Positions 12,998-31,618 of a stretch of 64,000 bases of DNA are shown here, one piece after another (the first letter of the stretch is position 1; every line of letters starts with the position of its first letter). The position numbers and the translations under genes are program-made. The notes under the pieces were generated by a model that saw only the letters and a program-made list of their open reading frames with translations, ran no database searches and was not told the DNA's origin. This DNA comes from Rotaria macrura (Eukaryota > Rotifera > Eurotatoria > Philodinida > Philodinidae): NCBI GenBank assembly GCA_900239685.1, contig OENT01000124.1:62001-126000 (forward strand), read 5' to 3'.

Positions 12998-14739
12998 TAG
13001 ATTTAATTACAATCGATCATTCATCAGTTGATAGAAAATCGATTATTCAGAGATTCCAATGAATCATTTAATTAATAAATCATATAAATATATATTATCT
13101 GTTGCACGTATAATTTAAAGGGTGTGAATGTAACAGTTGACTGTATAGATCCGGATTTAAAGTATAATAGTCGTTGGCAAGCAATTCTCGATTCCGTTAT
13201 CATGAGAAAATAATTCCACAAACACTATTACTGAACGAACAATGATCATCTCTCGATATATTTTCGCGATCGATATTATGACATATCAATCAAGTGATAA
13301 CTATGAAAAACCATGAACAGACATGGATAAATTTTTTTATTGTAATGTTGAACGACTGAACAACGCTTCATTCATGTCTCATACAGCTTTCTTTGCTTGA
13401 AAATTTCCATTATGAACAGAAGAATAAAAAGAATAATAACTTATAATGTTTTTTTTTTAATATGTATGGTTTTACTGTTGAGTATCTAAATTCAAAAGAA
13501 TTTTTTTTCGTATTTGATTCTTTTCCCGATTACAGAAGCTACTTAAAAAATATCTATGACGTCATAAATTAGTATCAAATGAATAGTTAATTTGGATATC
13601 TTTCAAGTCCCGCAAATGCAAGAAGAAAGCTGTGACTTCAACCTTCATCAATCAGTTATTAAATTTTTCATAAAAATTCAACAGAAAAGAAAGAATAACA
13701 ATCAACCATGCAATAAATCCTATACAGTGAAAGTACTGTCTGAATTTTCTCGATAACAATCTTACATATCATGTTCCATGCATCGTAACCTACAATAATG
13801 CGGCGGACTTCTAGAGTAGTAGTACGTTGGAAACCTTATTCGTCATTTGGTAATCAGCAACAAAGTAAATCTGGAATATGACTGAATGTCAAATAATCCT
13901 TTGCACTAAAAAACTTGCTTTTGTATATATGAAGAAATATTATGTAATCTTTAAACTACCTTTTAAATTTCGATGTCGTTCCGTACTATTTGTCATCGAC
14001 TTTTGTTCATCCATAGTAATTCCATTATAATAAATAATAATTTTATCCTATTTTTATTTTAATTAAGTGATTTTATTTTTGTCTACTAAATTTTTACAAG
14101 GCAAAGGGAGTTGTAGAATTTGATGTAGATGAAAGCTTTTCTATATTGAAGTTATACGGTATTAACAACGTATAATTATAATGAAGAGGTATTAGAAGAG
14201 AAAATCAATTAAATTCATGATGACCACAATGCAGTAAAGAAATGTTTGTTGCCGTCGTCGTCGATGATTACTTTAATATTGCATTGTTCAAATCGGATCG
14301 TTCTAGTCAAACGATCCCAATAGTGAATAACAAGAATTACATTTTATTTAAGAACATCATTGAATATTCACGACCTAGGGTAAGCATTGAGGTATTTTTG
14401 TATCTATTCTCACATGTTTCATAGTTATGTAGTTCTAATAAAATCGATCTAGAAAGATATTCCTTCAAAACACTTCATGTAAATTTATGTTTTCTAATCA
14501 ATTCATTCGGATAGAAAAAAACAACAATAGCCTATTTTAATACTTTCATAAAGCCAAACATGTGAACAAACAATACTTTAACCATGTGGATAGAGTACTT
14601 AAATTCTATTGCGTTGTTCTTTCAAACAATTAGCCTCATTTCTATCGTTTCTATGGCAAGACAAAAATGATTGAAATGTTCGAAAATTAAACTACTTATA
14701 GCTCGAAATATTTCTAGAAATAAGATTAAATGAACGTAG

Positions 14740-14745
14740 TTTATT
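14740..14745 (-). terminator. Poly(A) signal of the PG-repeat gene
   Basis: TTTATT on the plus strand is AATAAA on the minus strand, about 50 nt past the stop codon of the sperm-tail PG-repeat gene. It is the first such hexamer downstream. Confidence 0.45.
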
Positions 14746-14795
14746 TTTCTCTTGGAAACGTATACATTTAAAAAAAACTCAGACTTATGAGTCCA

Positions 14796-16081
14796 CTAAA
14801 CAGCAGTGGAACCCATTCGTGCAAAATTTGCACTAAAAAAGACTCCACGAGTTGAGAAAGAATCAATTTGCTTTGGTGCAGGAAAAATAGTTAGTCTATC
14901 ATAAGTGCCGGGACCAGGTATATTATCTGGTTTTTTAAAAAATCGATCAGTACCACTACGAAATGAAGATCTAATTATTGGAGTGTTTGGATTCACTATA
15001 TTCATTTGTGGTTGATAGTCACCAGGTGCTGGACCAAGTTTCTAAATAATAGATAAGCAATATATCGTTTTTTTTTCCATTCTATACATAGATATCGTAA
15101 TCCAAATGAGCTTACTGGAGGAAATAATTTGCGTCTTGTTTTAGATTTAAAAACACTATGTCTATAGCAATTAAAATAAACAAAAGAAAAGCAATCGATG
15201 GATCAAAATTTAATAAAGTTTTCCATCTAACTAACTTGGCAGCTTCAATTGGAGCATTGATTGTTTGATAGTTTTGTGTTTCATAAAGTCCAGGCGCCAC
15301 ATCAATATCCTAGGAAAATAAATCCAATTCATTTTTTCCCGCTTTAGACAAAAGCGTAGGAATTTTATGGCTTTTTTACGTAGGTAATGGATTGAAAAAG
15401 AAAAATAAATACGGAAATTCAACAAAAACTCTTACCTTATCATGATTAGCAACAATTGATTTTTTCAGTGACTCTTCTCGCTCTGGGCCTTTAAAACCAT
15501 ACGTACTTCGAAGTTGACGCATACTATAAATAAATTTTGTAAATTTCAATATATATTATCATCATGAAGAGACTCGTAAACTTACCGTTCTACAAAATCT
15601 TCTACAGAGTATGCACCAGGCAATAGATCTTTGCCTTTTGGTTCTAGTGGTTGTGGATCTCGTTTCCTTCCATCACTTTTGAAACCATACGTCATGGGAC
15701 GTCCAAGAACTTCTTTGACAAACGTATTCAAATGTGTGTCATATGTGCCGGGATTTGGTGTATCCTATGTTATTGCAATTACCAAAACAAACGAGAATAC
15801 ACATAAAAGACAATTATAATTTTCATTTCTACTTTAATTGTAACGCGCCACCAACTTTCACGACCAGATGCTGGAGCGGCGTAACTGTATGATCTATTAA
15901 TCCGATGCTTTCTTGAACTGACTGTAAGATCAGGACGAAACGAGGGTTGACGAGAACTGAGTCGTGGTTTCCCTGACGTTGCTGTTGTTGGTTTCGATCC
16001 AATTTCATGAACACCATCAGAAACGCGTGAGCCACGTCCATTTGGTTCCAATAATACGGGTGATGATGTCGTCTCTTGCAT
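14796..16081 (-). CDS. Sperm-tail PG-rich repeat (SHIPPO/STPG/ODF3-like) protein
   Basis: Family members bind ciliary or flagellar microtubules. Six exons on the minus strand: 16081-15833, 15764-15586, 15523-15436, 15309-15236, 15161-15116, 15041-14796; together 294 codons (293 aa), all in phase. Five Pro-Gly-x-Tyr units are visible: NPGTY (87-91), LLPGAY (130-135), APGLY (177-181), APGDY (217-221) and GPGTY (255-259), interleaved with SHIPPO-style TYGFK and SVFKSKTRR stretches. The first 83 residues are Ser/Thr/Arg-rich and look disordered. The start is the only ATG at the head of the first open exon; a further 5' non-coding exon is possible. Which STPG paralogue it matches (for example STPG1) I cannot tell. 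Expression would be expected in ciliated cells and germ line. Confidence 0.82.
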
Positions 16082-19000
16082 GATGGCGTCAACGAGAATA
16101 TAGTAAAAAACACATGAGCAATTGAAACTCCAATATGTTGTTGTTCTTCGATGGCACTTAAGTTGTTGTTTTCTCTAACAACAGCAATGCTGACGACAAC
16201 TATTCTGTATGATTGTTCGTCGTAATCGTCACACGCGCACATATGAGAAGCAAAAAAGGAATATTGAAAAAAAATAATGAAATTATGTCGCACTGTAAAA
16301 GAATAAGAAAAGAACATTTTGGAATAATACAAAAGAAAAAAGCAAACGAACGACAAGAAATGATGAATGATAGACCATCTAGAATGTATAAGATGGGAAA
16401 ATTGGTTAAATTAAACAGGAATAAAAAGAAAGAAAACGATTTCTTAAGTGAGGTAATACTTGAACAAGACATGTTTGTATAGATACACGAATAAATAAAA
16501 AATACATAGACAAGAAAAAGTAAGAAGATGTATAATTTTTTTTCGAGTGAGTGACAAAACAAGTTGAAGTGCATAATTTCTATCATGACGAAATCAATGA
16601 TGAACAAGCACGCATATAGATAAATACATGCACATTTGATTCTATATGCGAATATTGTTAATGAACAATCGGATGAGTCAACAAGCAGTAGTATTCATTT
16701 TTTGTTTTTTTCTTTTGATTAAGTAGCCTATTCACGTAGTCATGTCTTCGGAGATCAGACAATTGTCTTGTGTAATGAAATTCTTTTACTACTCACACAA
16801 TCAACAATCATAATGCAATGCAAGATAATTATTTAAAATGAACAGTAGGAAAAAAGAATAATTTGTCAAATGCTGTTGTCTTCTTTAAAGCTTAACTGTC
16901 CAGATGTGTGTGTCCATATTCGTTTGAATGATATGATAAGCCACCGATAAATAAAAAAAGGCGAAGAGCTATCAATAGCTTTTCTTTTTTTCTTCATTTT
17001 TCTTTTTTGAAAAAGAAATCAAACTCGAGACGACAAGATAAAACGGAACAATTCTAGAATCTAATCATCATTAAGTCTTCATAATAATGATAGAATAAAG
17101 TTTATAGACAAGATGAATGTTTACGATTGTTTTAGGTGCTTCATATGTATGATTGTATGGAAAACAGACGTAAAAGCGGCCGCACACTGTTAGAAAAGAA
17201 ACAGATAGTTGTCTTTCTCATTTTCTTTGCTCTTGATTTCATTGACGACGACAATGTTTGTTTCAAGCAGGTAGTTAGAGTAGACAGGGGGTCGATCGTC
17301 TTTTGAAGATCACAAGTGCGTCATGATGCAAGTAATCGAGGCCTTCGTATTGTTCTTAAATTAACTTCTGCAATATTTGAAACAAGCGTATAGCTTCATA
17401 CTGTGACTAATGTAATCAGATAGCTTGGTATATATTTAAATGTATACATATTCATATGCATACTATTGAGTATCCATCAGTACACACAAACAAACCAATG
17501 AAGATCACTTGAGAACAATCAGTTGCATTGTTTTTTTTTTGAACTACAAAGCATGGCTTTTTTTTAATGAATAAAATATTTTTATCGATGATGAATTGTT
17601 TATAAATGGAATAGACAATAAAAGGAAAACGAAGAAATTTTAGTGAATAGAAATTTCCTTGCAAAATATGATCTGCTCGATTGAATGTAGCGAAAAATTT
17701 CGATACGATCAAATTTAGTGAAACATGATGCAATGTGTATGTGTTGCTGTGTGCTTGATTGAAATCTTTAGCACACCACTTGTCATATCTTCTTACGTCT
17801 GTTTATGATGTTAGTGTGGCTGCATAAATTTAAATTTGAGCTAACCCTGATCTCATAAACACTATGATAAATAAAAAAGCCTGCGATTCTGATCAGGCGC
17901 ATCTAATCTTTTAACAAGTTTTGCTCATCTTCTGATGTCTATAAATGTTTCCGAAAATGAAAAATTGAAATGACAAATTTTAATCAGACGGAAAAGTGTC
18001 ATTCGATTCAACGTACTTTTTCTCATCGAAACAGCACACACCTGTTCAACTGTTTTCTTGTTGCTGTCTTTTATTCGTTGAAAAATAGAAAAGACAAAAA
18101 AAAACAATTATCATTAATATCATCGATTGGTTTCTCTTCGTATTCATCTATACTAAATATGTAGCTATATATATGCATATACAGGAAAAGATAAGAACTA
18201 GTATGTGCGATATGAAATGTGAACATTAATCGGACTCTAGTATGTGACTCTAAGGAGTCGTAAAAATGATGATTTTCCACATAGTGTCTGTCATGAAAAC
18301 AACTTATGTATCATAATCATTTGGTAAAGATGACTTTTCTTTATGATAAGCGTAAAAAATTCATTCGACACCCTAGAGTTTTTTGGTCTCTCTCTCTCTC
18401 TTTTCCCTCTTCTAATCATATATGTTGATTTGCTCTTTTACACATACGCATAGACTAATGACTATTGTCGATTTTTAGTCTCCCCCTTTTTCTTTCGTTC
18501 GTCATCGGAAAACAGAAAGAAGTATTCCCTAGTCTAGTTGATTTCTCCAAAGATATAAGAAAGATAGAAAGACACTATGGAACAGCGTCTGATTGAGTGG
18601 AACAACGATCACACGTTGTCTTCTCCTCTTCTCCCTCTCTTTTATTTCCCTGTTCACGTCTTATATCATCATATACAAAAGAATGACGTAGCAAGCAAAA
18701 AGTTGGTCTTGGCGCATGTTACTGATGAAAAATGACTATCTACCAAGGATGCTGATCATGATCATTTTCTTGGCACCAATCGGGGATTGGTTGGTGTTGT
18801 ATCTTTTTTTCTCATTGGCTCGAAGCGTAGCGCAAAAAGACGTAGAGAAAGGAAGGAAAACATAACTTGTTTCTAGCTGGTAGAAAAGAAAAAACGACGA
18901 CAACGACAAGAAAAGGATTTTCTCTACATCATTTTGACCTTTTCACGCTCCTGCCGTTTTCTCTGCTTCTCTTTCTCTCTCTCTCTCTCTCTCTGCTTCT

Positions 19001-19611
19001 CTTCTTGCGATCTACGAGGAAAAACAGATTAATCGTTTCATTTTACAAATTCCCTCGCCTTTTTTCTTTTTGGTACTGCGCGCGAGGTCTCGTAGGAGAA
19101 CTTGTGTACGTTCTTGCTTTCTTTCTTTCTCTCTCTCTCTCTCTATCTCAAGTCGACAGTCTTCCCTTTGGTACCTATGGTCTCTCGGTAGGAATAAAAG
19201 AAGCAACAGAATAACACAACGCACTATATCAGCACATTCTAAAATGAATGTTGGAGTCATATATTAGAAACTCTTCAAGTTTTTCATCTTTTATTCGAAT
19301 CGAAATTGAATTTTTCAATTTATTGTTAATGTTCGAAGATCTCTAGATCTTAATCTTTGTAGAAATACTTGAAAGCTTAGAATGTCTAGATCTATTTTCA
19401 AAGAAAAATACAAGTTCCCTCGAGTGAAATATCATGGATATCTATGGTTTATTATTGATTTACTTTATTTCATATCCCTATTGGTCAATTTTAGATCGAA
19501 ATAGATTTTATTGGATAGTATTACGCATTAGATATAACGATAAAATACCGAAAGCTATTCGTCGTTTATTAATTAAACGGTGGCGCGACGTGACATAAAT
19601 AATCGTCAAAG
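16082..19611. other. Divergent upstream region between PG-repeat and EBF genes
   Basis: The two flanking genes point away from each other, so this 3.5 kb should hold both promoters. No coding exon is supported. Pyrimidine-rich CT runs lie at about 18387-18401, 18971-18993 and 19121-19146. An attgg/ccaat pair sits near 18777-18793. Long open frames here (16200-16607, 18867-19214) are low-complexity and were rejected. The first coding or 5' UTR exon of EBF may be hidden in the stretch. Confidence 0.45.
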
Positions 19612-24709
<5,098 letters not shown>

Positions 24710-27700
24710 TACACATCTATTCAGTTCGTTTTTTTCTTCTACATCTATATTTATTTTCTCTCGTCTGTCGTATTTACGTACATCTAACTGTGTGTGTGTG
24801 TGGCTTTAATTATGAAAATGCAATTTACCTTTCTTTTTCTGTGCACTTTTTTAAAAAGTATTGTACAAAACAATAACAACACGTATACGCGCATGCATGT
24901 GTTTGTTTTCTTTTTTCTTTTGTGTGTGTATGAAACAATGCAAAGAATGATAATCCCCTGTTTTTTTTCTCGTTTTACCTTTTTGATTAGTTTTTTCCCC
25001 TGTTGGTTGTATACAAAACACTAAAAAAAGAAACAAAAAATGACGCCAACTGCATATCATGATTTTTGAATGATTTTTTCTTCAAATATACGAATATAAG
25101 ATTTTTTTTCTTTTGTTTTTGCTTCAATAATGGATTTCATGTGCATATGTATCAGGAAAAAAAGAATGACCGAACAGTCGGTGCACAATGCAATTTGCAT
25201 GAATCATAATTAGCTTTCAATAGACAAATAAATTTCATAGTGTCTCTTGATATTATTCCTACCCCCTACAGTCATATCTAGATCTTTTTCTTTCCTTTAA
25301 TCAAGCCTTTTGACTCTTTCTATACTCAACAAAAATGATCTGTATACGAACAGTATTAATAGTATGTATGATGATGCGATTTCCATAAATAAAAAAAAAG
25401 AAGAAAAAAAAGCTAACTGAATTTTACTTCGATGCATGTGTTCAGATGAATGCGCATGCTTTGAACTAGTTTGATTATCGACAACGACGACGAATGAGAG
25501 TGTTAATGTAGACAGACAGTGACACGCGACGGTTCTGGTCACTGTACATTTGCTGCTGTCCAACGAGCTCATTTCATATTTATAACGTTAATTTATGAAC
25601 AGGCATTGGATACTCTCAGGAGAGATACAGAACAAAAAGGAAAAAACATATAAGAAGAAGACGAATTGAAAAAAATCCGACGACAAGTCGAACGATCACC
25701 GATCGTCTGTGCGTTTTCTACTCGTTGACAGATGGGCGTTGTCATTTTCGTATAACTGTAGAGCAGAGTGAACAAGACTGCATATTTACCTCAATCAATT
25801 GATTGAACTAGAATGATAATTGACGATCGATGAAGCCGAAAGTGTGTGCACAATCGTGACCAGACAATCGGAAGTAATCGAGTGGTGGGCGGCGTTTAAT
25901 AGATTAAGTTTCCACTCAAGATGTGTTTTTTAACTATACGTCAATATGTACACCATGAAAGAGAGACACAAAGAAAGAAGGAAACAGGAAAAACAAGTGA
26001 TACGTTTATCTTGTCAAGATCGTCGGTTTTATTTACTTAGAATGTCGTTTCATGCATGAACGAATCTTTTGTGAAAGAAAGAGATAGAGAAGGAAGTGAA
26101 AAATAGATTTCTTAAGTTAGAGTTTAGTGGAAAATTTGTACTTTATATAATTAAGAGCATTCATCCAATTAATTGATTAATAGCAAAAGTCAATCGTGTT
26201 TTATAATAATATAAGTAGGATAGTTCACAGTATTTTACAAATTCAAAATTGAATAATTTAATTATGGAACTGATGTTAGAAAGACAATAGACTCAATTAT
26301 GATCTTCTACGATAGTCAATCGGTATATCTTCGTAATGGTATCGCTATCAATTTAATTGATGGTATGAACTCATTTTATTTAAATGAAAAAAAAACGATA
26401 GTTCAAATAAAATGAGCAGATTGTCAATTGAAGTTTGATAAGAATCGATTCATTCAAAGAGAGAAAACTGAATCATGAAATTATTTTTCACACATAAAAG
26501 ATAGTAAATGTATTTTTAATTTGTAGTATTAACTTTTAATGTGTATGCCTATTCGTACTATAAATAAAATGAAGTTCAAGTAGAAATTCTTTCTCATCAA
26601 CATAAATGCGCAATGAAGTGTTCAGTGAAATTCGTTAGTTGTAAATAAGATCACTTTTTTTCATCTTTTACTTTGCTTTTTCGATTATTCAATGAAATAG
26701 AGTTTCAAGAATGCTTCTTAGATAGTCAGCATATATTCGATACTCTTTGTGAAGTTTGGGAATACCTTTTATCATTACTCTTCACGTTATTGATTGATTG
26801 CTATATACATATACAAAGAGACAGTGAAGGAGATACAATTTAGTATGATAATAAATTCGATTTCTTAATTCAACTATGTATATTTATATATGTATTAAAA
26901 TTTACAAGAGCAATGAAATTCGTGACACTCTTCAACGTAGGCTAGTAGAATTAGAGTATACACATTACTTGTGATATTGATGTTGTGAACACATAATACG
27001 TAGAAAAAATAGAACTTTAGTACCCCACTTACTTCACATGTCTTCATGATGTGCATTCGTATATATTTATCCATTCGAATATTCTCAGTCGAATGTATAG
27101 TTGATCTATGTAAAATTGCATACAAAATGGAAAAATAGCGACAATTACTTTTGGTCTCATCCAAAAGTTTGTGAAGAAAAAAAATCATTATTCGAGATTT
27201 TTGATTCGCCGTTTTTTGAATGAAAAATTAGCACTGAGAAGTGAAATCTTATCTTTAAATTTTGTATTGCAATTGACGCCCCTTGATTTTGAACAATTAT
27301 AGCTTTTCAATACTTCTATTCGTTTATAGACTCAAGTAGGTAGTAAAAAAAAGATGAAATAAAAAATGTTTTCTTTCTTGTAAATATTTTATTTATATTT
27401 ATTGTAGCTGAAATTACTAAATGTCGTCAATTTTGAAGTATTCTTATTCTGCATATGAATGGCTTATTAAATATTTTAAAAAGTTACAAAAAGTCATAAT
27501 TCACTAATATTTCACTACGAAAGGAATTCTATTGGCTACTCTATAGAATAGATTGATTGAAAGTATTAAAAAACACAACAAATGAATTACTAATCACTAT
27601 TCTAATTAAAGTTAATTTCATTACTTTTAAACGCAACAAAGATACGAGTTATCATTGATTTTTTCTGTATGTTAATATTCTTTTCTTGATATGGGCGAAG

Positions 27701-30700
27701 GAGTACCTGCATGTATATATTGTGGGATTTATTTTATTATTTTCAGTACAATCTGATTGTATACCTGTTATACATACTATTTTCTACGGATATTCTAATT
27801 GTTTCACATTAGTCAGGTAGTAAAACTTCTAGTCAATACTATCATGCCTTTTCCGTATACCATGACTACGTATACCGATGTTCCAACAAAAATCCACTAC
27901 AGGCACATGAATCAAACATATAGGATATTACTTTTCTATTTAATGTATTGATTGTAGAACAAGATCTGATAGAATAATTCTAAAAAACTAATAACAGAAT
28001 AATAAAATTTTTATATTATTAAGTAGTTTACTATAGATAATTGAAAAGTAACTTGAAAAACTGATTTCTGATTATCTTCACGGATAGCAATACAATTACT
28101 TTTAATTGGTAATTTCTGATCACAAGTTAATTTTATCATCATAGACATGTCATTATGAATAATATAATTCAGTAAGAGACTCCGAGACAATGTATATCGT
28201 CATGTAAGAAATTAGAATTCATTTTTGAGATTGTCTATAAAGCAGTGTTGATAACGTCTTCAAAAAATTATTCAAAACAAATAATGTTTTGTTTTCTACC
28301 GATCTTTAAATTAACAATTTACAAAAAGAATAGATGATTTTAAAGATGTCTGCAAGGTTCTTGAAAAAAAGAATAATGCAGTGATTTAACGATTCAACTT
28401 TTAAAAAAATATGATCTAAAATTAGTTTTTAATGCAATCGTTACTTTTTGATCTTCATAACGTAGATAATGATGGATTTCTATGCAAGAAAATACTTCTA
28501 ATATAAATTATATATATATATGGCATTTTTTTCAATGAAATAAGCCGGCAAGTTTCAGAATTTTCCGAGAAAAAATGGACCTTTTATATATTATGCTGTA
28601 ATGTGGAAAAAATTCATCTACATAGAGTCAAACTAATTTTTGTGCCTACAATTTTGTTCATTATAATGTTAACTAATGTGATATTCTATGGCACGACATC
28701 ACTGACAGATATCTTTTATGTTTCGTAAGTTAGACCATTGACATATTCAATCATGAAACAAAACTTCTCTACATATTAAACTATTGATGAAATGAGAATA
28801 TAAGATTCTGAAAATGACTCGGCCAGTAGCATGAGCACAAGTATACGAAATATCCTATTTGTTTTCATTTGAATAACAAGTATTCAATATTTAAAACCTA
28901 GAGTAAGTATGTAGCCAACATTGCAAATCTAGAAATAGACAGAATTTGTGGGCATTCATTCAAATGTTTGCATCTGTGAGGATCATATTCATTTCTATAT
29001 TAGTCTGAATTAAAACGAATCAATAGTTTCTCGAGAAAAATAAAGATGAGTACATTTTTTTTTCTTCTGAAGACTAGATCAATGGTTTTAATCTTTTGGG
29101 TGTGATAGCAAGGCAAAATGATAATAAATTCATTTACTAAATGTGATTAATCCATAGGCAAATGTTAACTACAAAAGAAAAATGCAATGTAATATTTTCA
29201 TTGAGATAAATAAAGATTTTTAACTATTCATATAATCTCTTTTCCATTGTACTGCACAACTAATTCGTTCGCAATATTTAAGACAGTTATATAGATACCG
29301 TAATATAATACGAAAGGTATATTTCTATTATAGTATTTGATCAGTATCTATTTCATCTTAAGATATTGGTCATGAAATTCGACGAGAATATCGATATCAT
29401 AATGAAACAAATTGTAAAACAAAAAACATGCAATTCAATATCAAAATCGGTGCATCCCAATTTGGAATTATCTAAATGACATTTATGCATTGAAATGTTT
29501 TCGATCAGTTATTGATATTATTATTGCTGACACACAATCAATCGAATAATACAATACAAACATATATATCGATGACGAGAACAAGGGAGAGAATCATTCA
29601 CACGATTGATCGCGTGAACGCGCATATCTCAGACATTGCAGTTCATATTTTTTCCTCCTCGAATCACGAGGATATGAGAATTATTAAGATTCTACACAGT
29701 GTGTTAGTGATAGAAAAAGGTAGAGAGTATTTTTTTGGTCTCATGATACATGTGATAATTATCTAGTGTGCTTCTCAACTAAAAACGACGAGTGCTTTCG
29801 TCCCGTTGAGAAATCTGTGTTCTTATGAATAGGAGAAATTTTTGCATAAAAACAAATATATTGATAGTGAATCGCAACATAAATAGTATCCGTAAGTGCT
29901 TATTATGGCAAGATGATGAATAGCTTTCAGCTATTCTCATTTTATTGACCGAGATCAAAACATGCACAATAATTCATGAAATAGATATTCGCATCCTCGT
30001 AGGGAAATAGTACCAAAATAAAACGTAAAACATATATCAAGAAGATTATTTTCATTTTATTAGATTAAAGAAAAAATCGAAATCTATATACGAACAACGC
30101 AATATGGAATGAAACGTAAGCAATTATGCTTGTTTACATGTTTGCCAAGCTATTATAATGTTATATGTCATTAGCAAGAAAAACAATTCATGTGATTTAT
30201 TCGAGTACATCTAATTCTAGCAGTCAGTGAAATAATCAGTTTGACATGAATTGGATTTCAATGTTATTAATATCAATGTTATTTTTCATATTCGATTTCA
30301 GTAAGTTACCTTCAACATATATTAACAGGTTTCATCAAGACTTAACAATACGTCTTAGATATGTATTGAAACAGGAAAACGTACCAAATTATTCTCGTTA
30401 GTATTTTATTTGTTCGAATACGAACATCATAAATTCTGTTGATTGCTCTTATGTGCTTATGTAATGGCTAATACAGATACGTATAATAAACTGCGATAAT
30501 AGTCTCGTTCTGCATCATATAATATAATTTTATCTATTGAAGGTTGACATTCATGTTGCATCAGAGTAGTCATGTTGTAGGAGGTATCGTATTGTTTTTA
30601 GTATGAAGATGGAGTTTTTGCTACTCTAGGATCATACAGTAAAGGACGTCCATTTGTAGAGAGAAAGAAAAAGTCAATGGGTCTGTTTAGTACCAATATA

Positions 30701-31618
30701 ATCTCGAGATGACTACAGATCTGAGTGATAAAATAGGAAGCTTATAGTTTTCTAGAGTAGAGCTGGAAAAGCTGCTATGTTTTTCAATTTCATTTGTATT
30801 GAAATTGATGTTCTATTTGTTACATTTTCTGTTCATTGAAGACGTATGTATTGAAAAAGCAAAGACTCTGTAATACGTTAGATAACAATGTATGAATCAT
30901 ATGTATATATATATATATATATAAATATATAGTGGGCATTCATTTCTATTGTTGAGGCAAGAAGAATATCAAACAGTACATAGGACAAAGACGACTATTT
31001 TTCGCGAGTTTTATTTTAGATATGGCACCTTCATAACGGAAGTATGGGACTTTTACTTAGATACCCTCAATGAATGACCACTCTGATCGGCACTCGATAT
31101 CTTTTTCATAAGTTATTACTCATATACATAGACCCATCGTTTATGTTTCTTGAGAATTTTCATTTTTAATTACAGATCTAAAATCGAGCAAGAACAAGCC
31201 TAAGTTTAAAAAGAAAGGAAGCCTTCAAGCATTTCTGTAGCTATGACTGTCATCTGTATCCATCGCACATCTAGCATTTGTTTTTCTCATTCTAGTAAGT
31301 ATATGTATCTATGTATAGATAAGATCTGTATCTAGCAGTGGGGAATTATAGCTACATAATAAGAACTCTCGTGATTGCCTTTACATGACATCTATCGGAA
31401 ACGACTATATAGTTCCATCGATTGTTCTAGTGTAAAAATTACGAAGGGAGAATAAACAAAAAATATGGCATAGAATATGATGATGTCAATCAATCATTAC
31501 TTCGAAAATTCCCGAAGTAAACGTATCAGTCATTTCACATTTAAAAAAAACATTTTTAACGGAATATTTATAGTTCAAAGATAAACAAACTAAAATTTAA
31601 ACAAAGAATCAATACACT
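24710..31618. other. Gene desert between EBF and the first SMSr gene
   Basis: Nearly 7 kb of AT-rich DNA with no supported exon. The frames at 26895-27188 and 29512-29766 show no family motif. A small imperfect foldback lies near 26346-26442 and an AT run at about 30904-30922. The stretch may carry distal control elements of EBF, but nothing in the sequence shows this. Confidence 0.5.
26346..26442. repeat. Small imperfect foldback
   Basis: The segment with ctcattttattt at 26370-26381 is matched in reverse complement by aaataaaatgag at 26405-26416. The similarity continues outward at lower identity to about 26346 and 26442. Non-coding; could be a MITE remnant. Confidence 0.4.

Larger units (their letters stand above)
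7713..14739. other. Gene-poor region with two non-autonomous elements
   Basis: Seven kilobases without a supportable gene; short open frames lack motifs and plausible splicing. It carries the GC-tipped foldback element at 10625-11695 and the TA-flanked element at 12059-12997, described separately. The rest is AT-rich and featureless to the eye. Confidence 0.6.

Noticed and set aside
16200-16607. Minus-strand hydrophobic open frame of 135 codons
   Set aside because: Phe/Ile/Leu-rich from A/T composition, overlaps another equally long frame on the plus strand, and has no family resemblance.
18867-19267. Long overlapping open frames in both directions before EBF
   Set aside because: They are produced by CT-repeat DNA (Ser-Leu and Glu-Arg runs) and show no family motif.
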